Origin: Ptychodera flava
Lineage: Eukaryota; Hemichordata; Enteropneusta; Ptychoderidae
Length of the DNA: 64,000 nucleotides
Assembly (NCBI RefSeq): GCF_041260155.1
Contig: NC_091933.1
Location: 35,070,293 to 35,134,292 of the forward strand
Direction: 5' to 3'
The notes under the pieces were generated by a model that ran no database searches, was not told where the DNA came from, and worked only from the letters and a program-made list of their open reading frames with translations. Below, in pieces: positions 12,157-25,316 of this stretch (position 1 is the stretch's first letter; each line of letters begins with the position of its first letter). The translations under genes were made by a program, and so were the position numbers.

Positions 12157-14365
12157 ATGCAATACCTTCGTTAAGGAGTTAACTGTCAACTCCAATTACC
12201 CAAAAATCATTGAATACCAGCCCTACTTATTTATTCAAAACGAAACAGGATATACAACCAAAATCAATTTGCATGCCATGGTAAACAATCTGCACTTTAC
12301 GTCATAATTAAGGTGGAGCTGTATGTTGCCAACACAGTTTTTTCAAAGCTATATTTCTCATCAAAGATGACAGGGACACCCCCTCATACTATATATTTTC
12401 AAAAAGGAGAGACTCTAAAGTCCAGTATTGTAGCAGCAGTTTACTTGAAGGATGAAGTGGGTGTATATTTCGGGTAAAAAACCTCAATTTAGGTATTAAT
12501 GATAAAAATTGATTTAAGTCAAAACCTTGAGGCTATTTTCTGAAGTTTAATATTTCACATGAAAAAAGAGTATATGTAGAAAAAAACGACTATTTTATTT
12601 TGCATTGTTTATCCTCATTCTAAAATGGCAAGGTTTGAAAGACTGACACTCAAAGAAGTTATTAAAATTATGATTTGCAAAATTAAAAATGCCTCTTATT
12701 CAAAATGTAAGAAATTTATCGCCAAACAAAATAGTCGTTTTGTTATATAGTATTTAGAGAACATAATGTGAAAATTTCAGACAATTTGACCCAGCCAGAG
12801 TGGAGTTAAATTCTTTGGAAATTTTGAAATTTGGAGGTAAAAAAGCCAGGAACTCAGGTATTTGCATACATTTGTATAAATTAACACTTCTTTATCACGC
12901 AACTTACGACTGCTTGACAAAGTTAAAGGTGAACCCAACCAATATTTTAATCTTGGGTTAACAAATTAATCGAAATTGAATGAATATTTGCAAAAAAGTA
13001 ATTTTTAGCACAATACGCTGTGTTTGGTGCAGCGCCCACTAACAGATTTCCTGAAGTTCTGGATGGACAGTCAGTTGGGGGTTTTCATGACACATATAAC
13101 CCATGTCGCTGATTCTGCAGAGGTGTGTACGAAGTCCAACCATATGCGCATACTATTGTTTGTTTTTTTCTCTCTGAACAGAGATCATTCCTGTCATGGT
13201 TGATAAAGAGTAAATACCGAAGAGACAATTAAACTTTTTATTCACAGGAGAACATATGGATAAAGTACAATTCTCTGCTAACTAACTCTGGGTAAATAAA
13301 AGACACTTGTTTCCTGCACGTTGCATGGAACCAGAGGCATTATTCAAAACAATTGGTCGATAATCATCTCTACAGATTGTGTGGTACCGCGCACAACTTC
13401 AAACAATAATTGGCTTCTAAGATAAATAGTACTTGTCAAACAGTTCTAAAGTACTGTTCAAATAAACAATTTGGTCTTCGCTATATATTGTGACAATGTA
13501 TAGACTTTACAGTTATTTGAACAGAGCATCTGCTTGTTTTGATTAATCACAACATCTGGTATCAACCTGTGGTACTTAATTATGCGTAAATTAAAAGGCG
13601 CCGTTCCATCAGGGCGAACACCTCAACCATTTTTCACAGTGACTTTCCGCTTCGTCCTTCAAAGAATCTCAAAAAAGTTGTACAACGAGCTAAAGCAATT
13701 AACTGGAGAAACTGAAACTGAAACGAATAAAACCTTATAGTTGTGACATCCTGAAAACAAGAAAAACGAAATAACAATCAATATTACGTAAGTCACAGAT
13801 AAGAACGATGCATAATACTTACTAGTTCAGGCTTTAAATCTTGAATCACTAAATCACCTTGTTTGATCGCTACGACTGTCAGTTCTCGCAGCTTGTCTTT
13901 TGTGAATAGCCGTATATATGTATGTTTCTTACGTCTATTTCTATGTATGTCTTTTCTGTTTAACATAACCATGTAAGCACTCATTTTCATTATCTCATTC
14001 CAAAGAATATACATCCATTTTGTATACTATTACAGTAACAACATGAGGTCTCTTCAAACCTTCGAATTCTCTGTGCCGATGCATTTTATTTGTTACGATA
14101 TCAAGATCACCCAAACCTTTCGTCATATGCAGATTTCGGGAGACATCATAATTCCATGTGTAAAACTGATAATTTATTGCAATCACAGTCCCTTTCGTTA
14201 TGCAATCAATGTAATGCAGATCTTTACCTCACAGATTATATTATAATGCCACATTTACATGTTCTAGTGTCCATACTCTGATATCTGCAGCTCTCTCCAT
14301 TGTTGTAGCCTTATAGGGGTTATTACACAAAGTTTGGTCGATATGACGACCATATTTCATAGGAC

Positions 14366-14671
14366 ATGCACTGTGACGGCTGTTTTCGTCGGGACATTTC
14401 GAAATTAGGGAAATCGATAAAATTCGACCTTGCTTACTTCACTGTGCATTCATATATTGTTGGTTGTAAAAGCTGTGGTCGCAACCGTGTTACCTCTTTG
14501 TATCATTCCACCGAGGGTATACCACTTCATGAAAGGGATTGTAATAAACTTTTAATTCAAAATACAGCTGCCAACACAGGTTTTCACAATGTGAAAGACG
14601 TTTATGTCACATTTGAGAGAGACAGTAAGACTAAAACATCGCAATCAGATTCTTTTTCATCGGAACAGTGA
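14366..14671 (+). CDS. Isolated ORF, 101 codons, unrecognised
   Basis: An ATG-initiated frame with two CxxC pairs (HCDGC near residue 2, CKSCG near residue 35), a basic segment and an acidic, serine-rich tail. I do not recognise it. It has no splice-site support and no neighbour on the same strand. It could be a relic of a TE protein, an exon of an unseen gene, or chance. Its composition is somewhat more protein-like than the surrounding frames. Confidence 0.15.
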   Translation: MHCDGCFRRDISKLGKSIKFDLAYFTVHSYIVGCKSCGRNRVTSLYHSTEGIPLHERDCNKLLIQNTAANTGFHNVKDVYVTFERDSKTKTSQSDSFSSEQ

Positions 14672-16309
14672 TCGAGCTGTGTGGTAGCATTACAATTTCC
14701 AATGCGTCCTCGAATACAATCTGGAAATAACTGTCATCGGTGCGTCAGTCTGCTTATCGCTAAGAATAACATGATAAGTGTTCACACAAGTATATCCTAT
14801 GTTAAATTAACTTTGTTAAAACGAGGCTTATTAGGGACTAAGTTGCCGACACGTGAAGTGAGTAGTAATGTTGTTGTACCTGAATTTTCCTAAATTTTAT
14901 TGTGGGAATAAAGTAGTTCAAAGGTATTTATATGATCTATCTATATATTTTCGATGCTTGGCGCCTAAAACGACTTAAAAACTGAAGTTTGACTATCTGA
15001 GGTTCAAACATGTAACTCAGTACTCTGTCAAAACACTGCCAAGGCTACTAAAACACACTTTGCAAACCTGGAACGCTTGGCTGCATCTAACGCCATGCTT
15101 TAAGTAGTTCCGGTTACAGTGAATGTATGATTCATACAGTAAATGTTAAAATACGGGTCCATATTTATACGCTCTAAATAATTGGACAACGGCAATACCG
15201 ACACATAACATATGTGATCAAACTTAATGCATGACGTCGTGTTAATTCGTATTCACTAGGATTGACTGTTTCCGTCAGATGTCGCTGTAACTACTTTGAA
15301 AGTTCAAAGTATGTGTGAGAATGGCTGAATGACAAATATACTGGGCAGATCAGCTGCAGAAGAGAAGCTAGGCGATGCAATTGCACTACTACGTACTTGG
15401 GATGGACAATCCTTTTAAAGCAATTGTTAAAAGTGGTGTTGCCTTTGTCGCGCAAGAAGCGGACGCAAATATAACTCTGTCCATTATATCCAATTCTGAT
15501 GTCTCCATGACCAGTCGCCGTTGTAATCGTTTACTCAACATTATCATATAGTATGTCTGTCTCAACTTTTGATGTAATATCAGTCTTGAAAAAATTCAGT
15601 AATTTTAATTGGGTAGCTTGTCTTATCTGATCGATAATTTAAGGAAATATTTATGCTTAAAATTATTATGTTTAAAATTTTGTTCGACAGTTTTGTAGAA
15701 GCTTACAGTGACCACTGGGCATTTCGTTGTACCGCAGTAGTGCCAGCAATGTGCGGCGGCTCTGAAGGTTTTATCTGATTGGTAGATTGTCATTATTTAC
15801 AGCAATTTACGGAGCCTGACAGCAGGACCATTCTCCAACAGAACGGCTGTTTTGAATTAATAGGAACAATGAGTTTCAGTGAACCTATTGGCTAAAAGCT
15901 TCCAAACCGTTGCACATTAGCCCGGCCCTGGTATCGGGGTGTATCTTCTCAGATCGAGCCCGGCACTGTCTGGTAGTCCGCGTCATCATCGGTGTTGCAG
16001 CGACAAAGTAAATGTAAATTAACATTTCAGGTTCCAGAACTATATTAGTATTCTCCTGACAATCTATAGCGACATCGAATATGCGCCTCGAAAATGAAAG
16101 ACTTAAATATTTGCCCAAACTTTCCTCAATGAGACTTTTAACCATTCGTTTACCAAATAAAGAATAAAATTTGGGGGTCACCGGTAAAAGTATGGAAATT
16201 AGGAAACTCAACAGATTATCTAACAAAGGACGCCATCTGTGTTGACTCTATAGAGGAAAATAAGATTTTCGAAATACTAAGATGGTGAACATTTGTCTTA
16301 CCCGAAGAT

Positions 16310-16400
16310 CTTTAAACTGAGCCCACGGGTGGTAGATCAGAAAGGAATTATATAAATGTTGAGTATCCGAATATCTGTCCCCGAGGCGCATTATATTCTA
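16310..16400 (-). repeat. Dispersed repeat, family 2, copy 1
   Basis: On the minus strand this holds GCGCCTCGGGGACAGATATT followed by CGGA and, further on, CTTTCTGATCTACC. The same order (CACCTCGGGGACAGATATTC, then CTTTTCTGATCTACCGC) occurs on the plus strand at 31,745-31,830. Two diverged copies in opposite orientation indicate an interspersed repeat. Confidence 0.6.
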
Positions 16401-17180
16401 CCTTACAGTGCATTTCACCTAGGTACCGCAACTCAGCGTACGAGACGGACACAATCCACGTACAGAACACACGATTAGCTTGGGTATTCCACACATTTCA
16501 AAGTCACCGACTCGTCGATTTATTACAGTAAACCAGCATGGGACAGCCGCTCTGTCTAGACTGAAAGATACACTTGATCTACAATGTATGGCTTTTTAGT
16601 TAGTTTCTGTTGAGAATACCTTCCCCTCTTGAACTCTTAGCTGAAATTGTACAAGAAAAAGTTACATTGTCGATCAAGTCTGGTCAACTTGTTTAGCAAG
16701 TGAAACTCTCCAGTACGGCTTAAAATACTGACACTAAAGCCTACACAGTGATTTCTGTAGAAAAAAGCACAGGTTAACTCTAATCGTTTCACTATGTGTG
16801 CCGAAGACTACACATCTTCTTTTTATTTATGGCATGATATTTAATAACAAAGCAATAAGTAAAAAGGGTCACTTTTTATGAATACATAGATAGATATAAG
16901 ATAAATATATACTAAGAACATGTTAAGGAATCGAACTCAGAAAATACTTGAATCATGGACGGATTGTCAATACATTTGCGCTCAAGAATTATTCAAGTTG
17001 CAATCTATATGACACAAAACAGTCATTGATACTCGATGTAGTTTATGCCTATGTAAATGTTGTCGTAGGAAAGTATAGAGACATGGCTTTGTTTATTGTG
17101 ACAAGTATAATACAAATCATTCAGGGAGACAGTGTATGTTCAGGGTAGGACGGAATATGTATTTACACCAGCTACTGTTG

Positions 17181-17232
17181 TAGTGTGTGTGTGTGTGTGT
17201 GTGGTGTGTGTGTGTGTGTGTGTGTGTGTGTT

Positions 17233-17264
<32 letters not shown>

Positions 17265-17302
17265 TGTATGTATGTATGTATGTATGTATGTATGTATGTA
17301 TG
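17181..17302. repeat. Compound TG / TGTA microsatellite
   Basis: About 25 TG units are followed by about 18 TATG units. Long open frames through it are periodic artefacts (VCVC and YVCM repeats). Confidence 0.95.
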
Positions 17303-17552
17303 TGGTACATCGGCTTGTTTTTATCTAGTCTGTAGCGGTGTCTATATCGCAGGACGGACATGTCGATCACAGATTATAAGCTTATATTTGTTGATTTGCA
17401 GGTGATATCGAAAAGATAGCCATTACAATGAAATATGATATTAATAAATAATAAATGAAAGATCCACGGTCCTCATACTCATAATAAAGTTAATAAAATT
17501 TTTAAGAGAGTCATCTTTCTAAAGCTTTTTGCCAGTTCAATTTGTGCTGTAA

Positions 17553-20500
17553 TCATATATCTGACACCACAATCTCAACATCGCAAAGTTTGGGAGTTTG
17601 CGTACCCTTTTCGTTAAAGGGTTCTACCTTGGTCAGCCTCTTTGTCTTTTTGTATTGAGAGTAAGCGAGGGCAACGACAGCAATACAGACAATTGCCAGA
17701 ACAACAGCAGTCACCGCAATGAGAAGAATTTGCCAGCTGGTCAAACCCGTCTGTATTGGTTGTACGTAGCCAACGGTCGTCAACGTGTCCGGGGGAGGTG
17801 CAGCTACGATCGTAGTTTGAGCGACATTCGAAGGCTGAGCAGCGTTTCCGGCGCCATCTACGGCCCGGATGGAGTAGTAATAAGTGAAACCGGCACCGCT
17901 AGAGGGCATCGTGACGGTCAACATCTCTCTTTGCCCGCTCGGTAATGGATCCGTTAGTGTTCCTTCGGACACGTCATCGTTCGATATTTCCTCACAGTTT
18001 GCGAAGTCACTGACAATCTTCGAGAAATCGGTGTCATATCGGAGATCGTACCTCGAAGCTATTAAGAAAGGGAAGAAAAAAGAAGGGTGTTATTATGTGT
18101 ATTTTGTGAGACATCTCTTTGCTGTGCAATATTATTCTTCTCGTCTTTAACTAACAATCCGCAAAATTGACATAAATGCATTTACCTGTTCCTTGATCAT
18201 AGTCATCACCAGTAGCGGTCCACGTCAGAGTGACGGTGGAATTGTCGATGGATGTCTCAACGACTTGTAGGTCTGTGATTCGTGAAGGAGGGAACGGGTC
18301 CGCGTTTGGATCACTCCAATCGACATAGTCCACATTGTCATCAACTTGTATGACGCCCCCTGACGCCACTCTGTTGAAATCACCAATCGGTGTGCCTTCC
18401 GTCTTTTCAGGTATAACAGCTGTCATTGGAAAGGATAAATGGTGTGATTCACACTCAAACTGATATGAGATCGGTAACTGTTGAACTTCATAATGACCAG
18501 AGTATTATGCACAATTCAAGCAGATGTAAAAACGATTGCATTGCTGTACATGAACGTGACTTCTGACGTAGAAGATTTATTTGACGAATACATCCGAAAC
18601 ACCTTTTTAAACAATTTGACAAACTGTATGGCAACTTGTCTACGGGAACAAATAAACTAAATTCAAAACCCAGGTAGGATTGTTAATACTTCACTTGTTC
18701 CATAAATGCAGGAGAGTCTCAGAAGCTACACGTACAATTAAACCTAAATTTAATGAGTACATTGTGCACAGACGAGAAAATGGGAATTTATAATGTTAAT
18801 ACTTACAATAATTTCTCGGCATGGCGCCAACTTTACCCATTACACGGGAAATCGCATTGCCTTCGGTATCATTGGCAGTAACCTGAATACTGTAGCGACA
18901 CGCTGTGGAACAGGACGCTTCGACGAATTCAACAAAATATCCGGAATAAACTCCATCGTCTTTGGTGATATCAGCACCTGATTGAAAATTGAATCGGGAT
19001 TGACATTAAAGAGAAACGAAAAAGAAAGAACATGAGTCTTGAATGTTCCATACTTTGCACATTTCAGCAAGTCAGCATCCTCAATGAACGTAATACACCA
19101 TACTGTGTGTATGCGCGCAAGCACATTGGCCATCAATCAAAGAAAAGAACCTGACTCCGAGATCGAATATTTTGGAACAACAACCAGCGAATTGTCCTTG
19201 AACAACTGGAACAAATACCTTTTCAGAAACATTGTTTTTAAGACGACGACTGATTGCCTATAACTAAATAAATATCACAGATATTTCACGAAGTTTTTTG
19301 CAAACATGGCGGAGAAACCGTACAACTATACACTGCATGCAACATTCCAGTTGAGCAATGGAGGTTTTTTTGGACAACGTTATCAGCATTCAACGGCACA
19401 AAAAAACGAAATGAGATGAAAAGGCTGTATCTGCTTGGCGCTGTTGAAATGTCAGTATGTTTTGGGTTCGTCTATAGAAGATAACTCGTGGCTAAATTTA
19501 ATTCGTATTTTGAACAAGTGAGTATTTACCGATATATCATTGCAAATAAAGAAACAATGGCTCATACTTTATGGAAAAACCACTCTATTAGAAGACTGTG
19601 GCAGTCTGTCCTTTGGACCCATATCGTTAACTGCACATCCAACAAACTAATACGTTTATCAGGTAGAGTCGTTTGATGTAGTAGGACAATGCTTACCCGT
19701 CCCCGTGTCAAACAATTGAAGTTCCACCGTAGTCAAAGGACTGGGTCGTTCTATGGCGGCGATGACGTGAGCGTTCAAAACTGGACTATGGCCCTGCTTG
19801 ACGTCAGCGTAAATGGTTACCATTGGTGGAGACTCGGTGACCATGTCGGTACTGGGTGTGGAGCTCAATCTAATTGGTTCAGTCGACGAATCGATGGACT
19901 TTGAGTCTATTGAAATTTCTACAACCTGATTTCTGCTATCCGGGTTATGAACTTCATACAGCCATAGCCCATCCTGGTGAATGAGTAAGATTTCTAGTGT
20001 CAGTCACGCACAACCATAGTGAGTTTGGCTAGTGGTTTTGTGGTTTTGTTTAGGTTACACTCACAATTCCACGTCACTGGTCAACTTTAATTTTATTGAA
20101 TGTTTTCTCTGGTTGTCTTTGTACACTATATCGCGAGAAAAGCCGAAAAACAATTTAGCGTTTTTGTATTTTCTTTCTGTAGTTTGTGGATGATGTGATC
20201 CTAAATTAAAAACTGTACGAACTTTCTGCGAGTAAAACAATTATAATTATTTGGATAATAACAATACCTCGGCAATATCATTGATTCGGATGGCAATTGA
20301 ACGACTGGCGGTATTGCTTTCGTATTGGGGGTCATTCTTCTCGATGGTAATGCCGTTAGGTCGGGTTACTTTTACATCAACTTCCCTGGTACTTCCAAAG
20401 TCCCAGAAGAAAAAGAAGACAGTGTCTCTCCCGATGGTCGAATCAATGTGTACGCTGCCAAATTCCGTTCCACTGGCCAGTATACTTGCTTTGTAACTCG

Positions 20501-23134
20501 TCAGCTGCAAAATTAGGAATAGTTTGGCATAAACATTCAATCATAATGTGTCTTGATACTGACATTTGTGGTGCGTATATGTATTGGTACTTGTGACATC
20601 CTAATTATTCAAAGACGGCGAACAGAGAGAAGCGAAAGGATACAAAGAGAGTTGTATGCGCACCAAAAGGCTGGTGTATTTAGATTCTGAGACCATCATT
20701 TCAAAGTATCTTGATAATATTTTGTATCGAGAAAGCTGTTTTCGTCCATTCTAGTTGATGTTAGTCACGTGCTTATGTTGTACAAAAGTTTTGCATTAAT
20801 ATAAGTCATACATCCTTTAATGTAAGTCTTCTGATAAGCTTGAAATACCATTGAAAATTAAAGTAAGCATTGTGCCTTCTGTGAGTCTGCCATCAGATTT
20901 TTGCATAACTTTACTAATAAAACTTGCGAATTATAGTTGGGAATGCTTACCTGTACCGGAGTCTCCGAGTTTGAGCTTGTTCTTTCCGTCAAAGATGCCG
21001 TAAAACAGTCATGGATGGCCGTGGAGCCGTCACTTTCCGAGTACCAACATGATCTACCGTTAGTTTGGTTCGAGAGATCCACAAGTTTCGGGTCTGCTTG
21101 GCTACTGAAGGCCAGGGTGTCAACGACAACGCTCTTGTTGACTAGGTACGGCAAAGTGTCCAATATAGTTGGCGAGACGTTTTCAGCGCCATCTGTTGTG
21201 AGGAAAATGACACCTCCAGCAGCATCTCCAAAGTGGCTTCTTTCAAGAACCTGAACATGGATAACAGTATATAGTATAATGTGCAATTTTGACGACAATG
21301 GAATGTGTGCATCAGAATTCACAGGGCGAATAATGTTGGTCTCAAAGTTTTACACTCCATTGAAAGAGCAAATGATATCTTTATACCAATGAATAGCAGG
21401 ACAGAGGGAATTTATTATTACCATAAAACTATTTGAAATTCCTGGAGCGGTCGCAAACAATTTAATGATATATCAGAACCTAGACTCTTTGTTCGGATAT
21501 ACAGACAGGTAACTTTTGAAATGGTGTCTAAATTTAGAAGTTAGATCTTGAGTATGCCCTGCTGCTACGAGTGGTTTAAACCTCTACTTACTCGTACACC
21601 TTCCTGTAAACCACAGCCAATACAAGTTCCACCCGAAGCTAAATTTGGAAGTAGATTGATTAAATCTTGCCTGGTCTGTTCGTCCACCAGCTTTGTCAAA
21701 GGCGCCAACTCTCTTGCAGATGACTGAAACTGGACGATTCCGACCCAGCTGTCGTCTGGCAGAGTTGAGCCGATGTATTTGGCTGCGGCTTGGTGCTGGG
21801 TTTGTATTCTAGAATGCTAAGAAAGAAAGAGTAAGAAGAATTAACCAGGAAAGAACGCAAGGCAGTTACATGGTACAATAAGAAAGCCCTAAACGGCCCA
21901 GGAAAGTTTTACTATAACCACGACTCACCAAACTAATTATCTTTCGCTGATTTTTTTAGAATATACTTACAGAACTCATACTGCCAGAGACATCCATTAC
22001 AAGCACAGTGCGGAATTCCGTCTCCTTAACCACATTGAAAGTGGGCTCGGTAGTCAGGCCAGAACGAGGTGGATTTGCATTCTTGAAATCCAAGGAATTG
22101 TCCATCACATCCCAGGCACTCCTGTACGCACACTGTGTGTTGTGTTTATTCAGAGCCAGAGGGTTGTGCCTCGATGAAGGGTCACCGTTCGGGTCGCTGT
22201 GACAGAAATGATTTACCTAGCACAAAGAAAGGATTGGTATGATGTTTAAATTGCACTCATATCTTCCTTGTTGCTATGGCATGCGAATCAAAAATAAAAA
22301 GAGTGTGGAGAAAAATGGCAACTTCATTGACGAATTGATGGTTGATACCATAATTGCCTTTAATGGAAAAGTACTTTTGCTTCAGTCTTCGCTTGACGAG
22401 AATTCGCGATATTTGCAGAGTTGCTGTCATCCGTCCTTTATACGTATGGCGTCAAGAGAATAGGATATAGCGTGACGTAAAAGTTCGGTTGGTGAACGCA
22501 CAAATATTTCGCATTAATATTGTTTCCGAATTTCTAACCCATCTACTGAAAGCGCCATTAATTTGAACAAAATGGGGAGATACGCGCCTTCTCTTCTCGA
22601 AGTTATTCATCGATGAAACGATCTTAGAGAGGCGCAAATACTTACCGAAGAGAGATAGTTTGCAAACATATATGATCCCGTGGCAGCACCGTCATCGTTT
22701 GGGTAGAATCTGCAGTTGGGACCCGGTAAGACACCTGAAGTGGGATCCGTGTTGCAACGTTTCAACCTGCCGGTCTCAGGATTATAATCAAATGAATCTC
22801 CTGTGATGGCGTCAGAGCATCGACTCGGTTGAACTGTTCCGTTTAGATCCAAGTAATAGTGTTCGCCTTCCCCTGGGTATTCATCGAATATTCCCCACTG
22901 CAAGTGACCCCACTCGTGTACAATGACCTTACCTGCAATTGTTGATGCGAGTAAACTTTATGGTTACAGAAAACATTATGGAAAGAAATGTGGCGGGAAA
23001 AACTTGCACATTTAAATGGGTAAAAAGAGGGTTCTAAAATCTTGTCACCTCGTTATTTAGCATGTATGAACGGATGCGTACGTCAATGTACTAACGTACA
23101 TGTGCATGTCAGTATGTCAGTATGTCTGTCTGTC

Positions 23135-23180
<46 letters not shown>

Positions 23181-23291
23181 ATGTATGTATGTATGTATGT
23201 ATGTATGTATGTATGTATGTATGTATGTATGTATGTATGTATGTATGTATCTATGTATGTTTGTATGTATGTATGTATGTATGTATGTATG

Positions 23292-23322
<31 letters not shown>

Positions 23323-25235
23323 GCTTATGTATTAAAAAGTCCATAGGTAATAAAACAAGGGGACACACGACTAAGTGAAACAGAACAATACATGCGCACA
23401 CTAACATTACCGAAACAACGAACCGAAGGCTAACCTGAGTCACCCCAATTCTGTTCAGAATATGGTCTGTCGGCTATCCATCTCGGCGTTAGATGAATAT
23501 ATTCTCCTTTTTCTCCGCAAGGACGAGTTTGTTTGGTGTACGGACTGTCACCGTAGTCTGGGTTGCTGTGATCCACGATTACATTAGCGATGTCATACAT
23601 TTCAGTTGTAGCTCTAACCGTAGTGATATCGTCACTCCAAGTCTTCGGGATTAAAATTGTCACGTCACCAAAAGTCGCCCGTTGATTTGTTGCTTCATGT
23701 AAGTGGTGTGATGCATTCGTGAATATCTCCTGTGTTTGGTGGAGATTGGAAAATAATTGTTATGAAGTGACGAGAATCAAGAAATCGCGTTGTACGCAGA
23801 AGAGATTTCGAACTTCAGTCAAAACTTGGTCGATTACCGAGATGTGGCGCGGCATAGCTCTAGTGACAATGGACGGGTAGGTGCTCAGTGTCAAACGGCA
23901 AGTTACAATAGCAAGTTAAAATTGCAGTTTGTACAATATTGTGTCTCATTAGAACTCCTCGAAGCTGGATCAAATTCACTGAGTTCACCAAAATTTTTGG
24001 CGCGAAAGAACTCATCAGTCGTTCAGAGTTGATATATCGCTTGCTATCGATCTAACCTGCCAGTCAGATAACGGTGAACAAAAATCGATTATCCGATTAA
24101 GCTAGAGCCTCGTATGCTTTGTGAAGGGTAACAACAGGGTCTCGTAGGATAAGGAATTCTATTGACACGTCTGCGTTGATAGGGTAAGAACTTACGAAAA
24201 ATACAAACCATACTGTTGCTAATAACACTGTTCGACAACAATCGAGGTTGTACACCTTTGTGGGTACAGCACGAAACAAAAGGTGGTGACAAAACTTAAG
24301 ACCAACGAAGCCATAAAGTAAGCTGACATCTTTATAGCTTTTTACTCAAAGGCATCGAGTTAATAACATAAGCAAAAAGTTATTCGATGCAATAAAAATC
24401 AATTTGGAAATTATCAATATATTTAAAAGCACTTATCCCATTAAGCAAAATAGAATTGATATTGTTCCTTAAATTCTCCCGGCAAGACATCGAAGATGGT
24501 TAGCGACCCTTTATCTTTGATGAATACGTTAATTTATATATTTATCAAATGGCATTGGATATAAGTTAATCCAAGCACAAACAATTGCATAGAACGTCGT
24601 TTTGAAACCTTTTTAAAGCAAATACGTCATTGATTAAGTAGTCAACAAAATAGCCACAATTAAGTGTTTGAGACTTTCATGCGCCTTTTTTGAAAAAAAA
24701 TACCTTGAAATTCAAACAAAGTGTTTGCGACTTTTATGCGAATTAAAAAAAATACCGTGAAACTCCAAAAAGTAAGTGTCCATTCAAAACAAAACCCTAG
24801 AGCACTGGATTCAAACTTCATTGGCAGTTCATTTTTTATTATACTTGATGGAATAGACTCAGATGTCAAAAGCTGAATAAAAAAGATGAAAAAATGATTA
24901 TCAATTTTAAGTTCCAAACTTTGTAATTATTCATACGCATAGAGAATACAAAATTTACCTTAGCCTAGATTTCACTGTACGAAAGAACGGTGATCTTCAG
25001 ACAAATTTACATTTAGTTCATCTACATGTCAGTTTACACATCCAGCGTGATGCTGCGGGAAAAATCTTGTTCTTACCTTGATATAATCGACCAAACGACG
25101 GTCTTCGGCTACATTTTCGTTGATCGCTACAAGCACGGTGGTGTACTTGTTGTTAACCAGATGAATTGGATTGCGAGCATATGAAGAGAGAGTCAATGCG
25201 AGCAGTAATAGAAAACTGATCGAAGAAGTTGCCAT
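17553..25235 (-). CDS. CLCA-family protein, copy B (complete, 11 exons)
   Basis: Exons: 25235-25077, 23729-23435, 22932-22646, 22216-21971, 21816-21592, 21250-20951, 20504-20268, 19973-19697, 18977-18807, 18419-18186, 18058-17553. They total 2,937 nt, or 978 codons plus stop, with consistent phases and GT-AG junctions throughout. Layout by residue: signal peptide 1-20; HEWGH at 157-161 in the CLCA N-terminal protease domain; VWA domain opening with VLVMDVSGSM (MIDAS D322, S324, S326) and continuing to FLTTDGAEN; beta-rich region; FnIII-like C-terminal segment with TATGDDYDQGTG; membrane helix about 919-943; short basic cytoplasmic tail ending DVEIVVSDI. The length suits the family (about 900-1,000). 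The ATG at 25235 is the only one giving a signal peptide. Family members self-cleave and regulate calcium-activated chloride channels; the substrate here is unknown. The C-terminal anchor predicts a type I membrane protein. Confidence 0.92.
23113..23321. repeat. TGTC / TGTA compound microsatellite in CLCA B intron 2
   Basis: A run of TGTC units is followed by more than 35 TGTA units with two interruptions. It lies about 110 nt from the exon 2 donor. Copy A has no equivalent in its intron 2, so the array arose after duplication or was lost from A. Confidence 0.95.
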
Positions 25236-25308
25236 GTTCTTGTCCACTAGTTGACAGCTCCGCTATTTACTTTGATTTGTTCTGGCTCGTTCTACTGTTT
25301 TTTGACTT

Positions 25309-25316
25309 CTTTTATA
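25309..25316 (-). promoter_or_regulatory. TATA box of CLCA copy B
   Basis: The minus strand reads TATAAAAG about 75 nt upstream of the ATG at 25235. This predicts a start near 25,285 and a 5' UTR of about 50 nt. The position is comparable to that in copy A. Confidence 0.6.

Larger units (their letters stand above)
12157..17552. other. Intergenic stretch between CLCA copies A and B
   Basis: No confident gene lies in these 5.4 kb. The sequence is AT-rich with stop codons in all frames. It holds a dispersed repeat fragment (16,310-16,400), one isolated 101-codon frame (14,366-14,671) and a TG/TGTA microsatellite (17,181-17,302). The left end contains the promoter of copy A, and the right end should contain the 3' UTR of copy B. 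No AATAAA on the minus strand was seen within about 150 nt of the copy B stop. Confidence 0.5.

Noticed and set aside
17132..17405. Long open frames through TGTA and TG tracts (also near 23.1, 28.1, 47.0, 48.6, 51.3 and 52.0 kb)
   Set aside because: Frames stay open only because the microsatellite has no stop codon. The products are simple repeats such as YVCM or YIYI.
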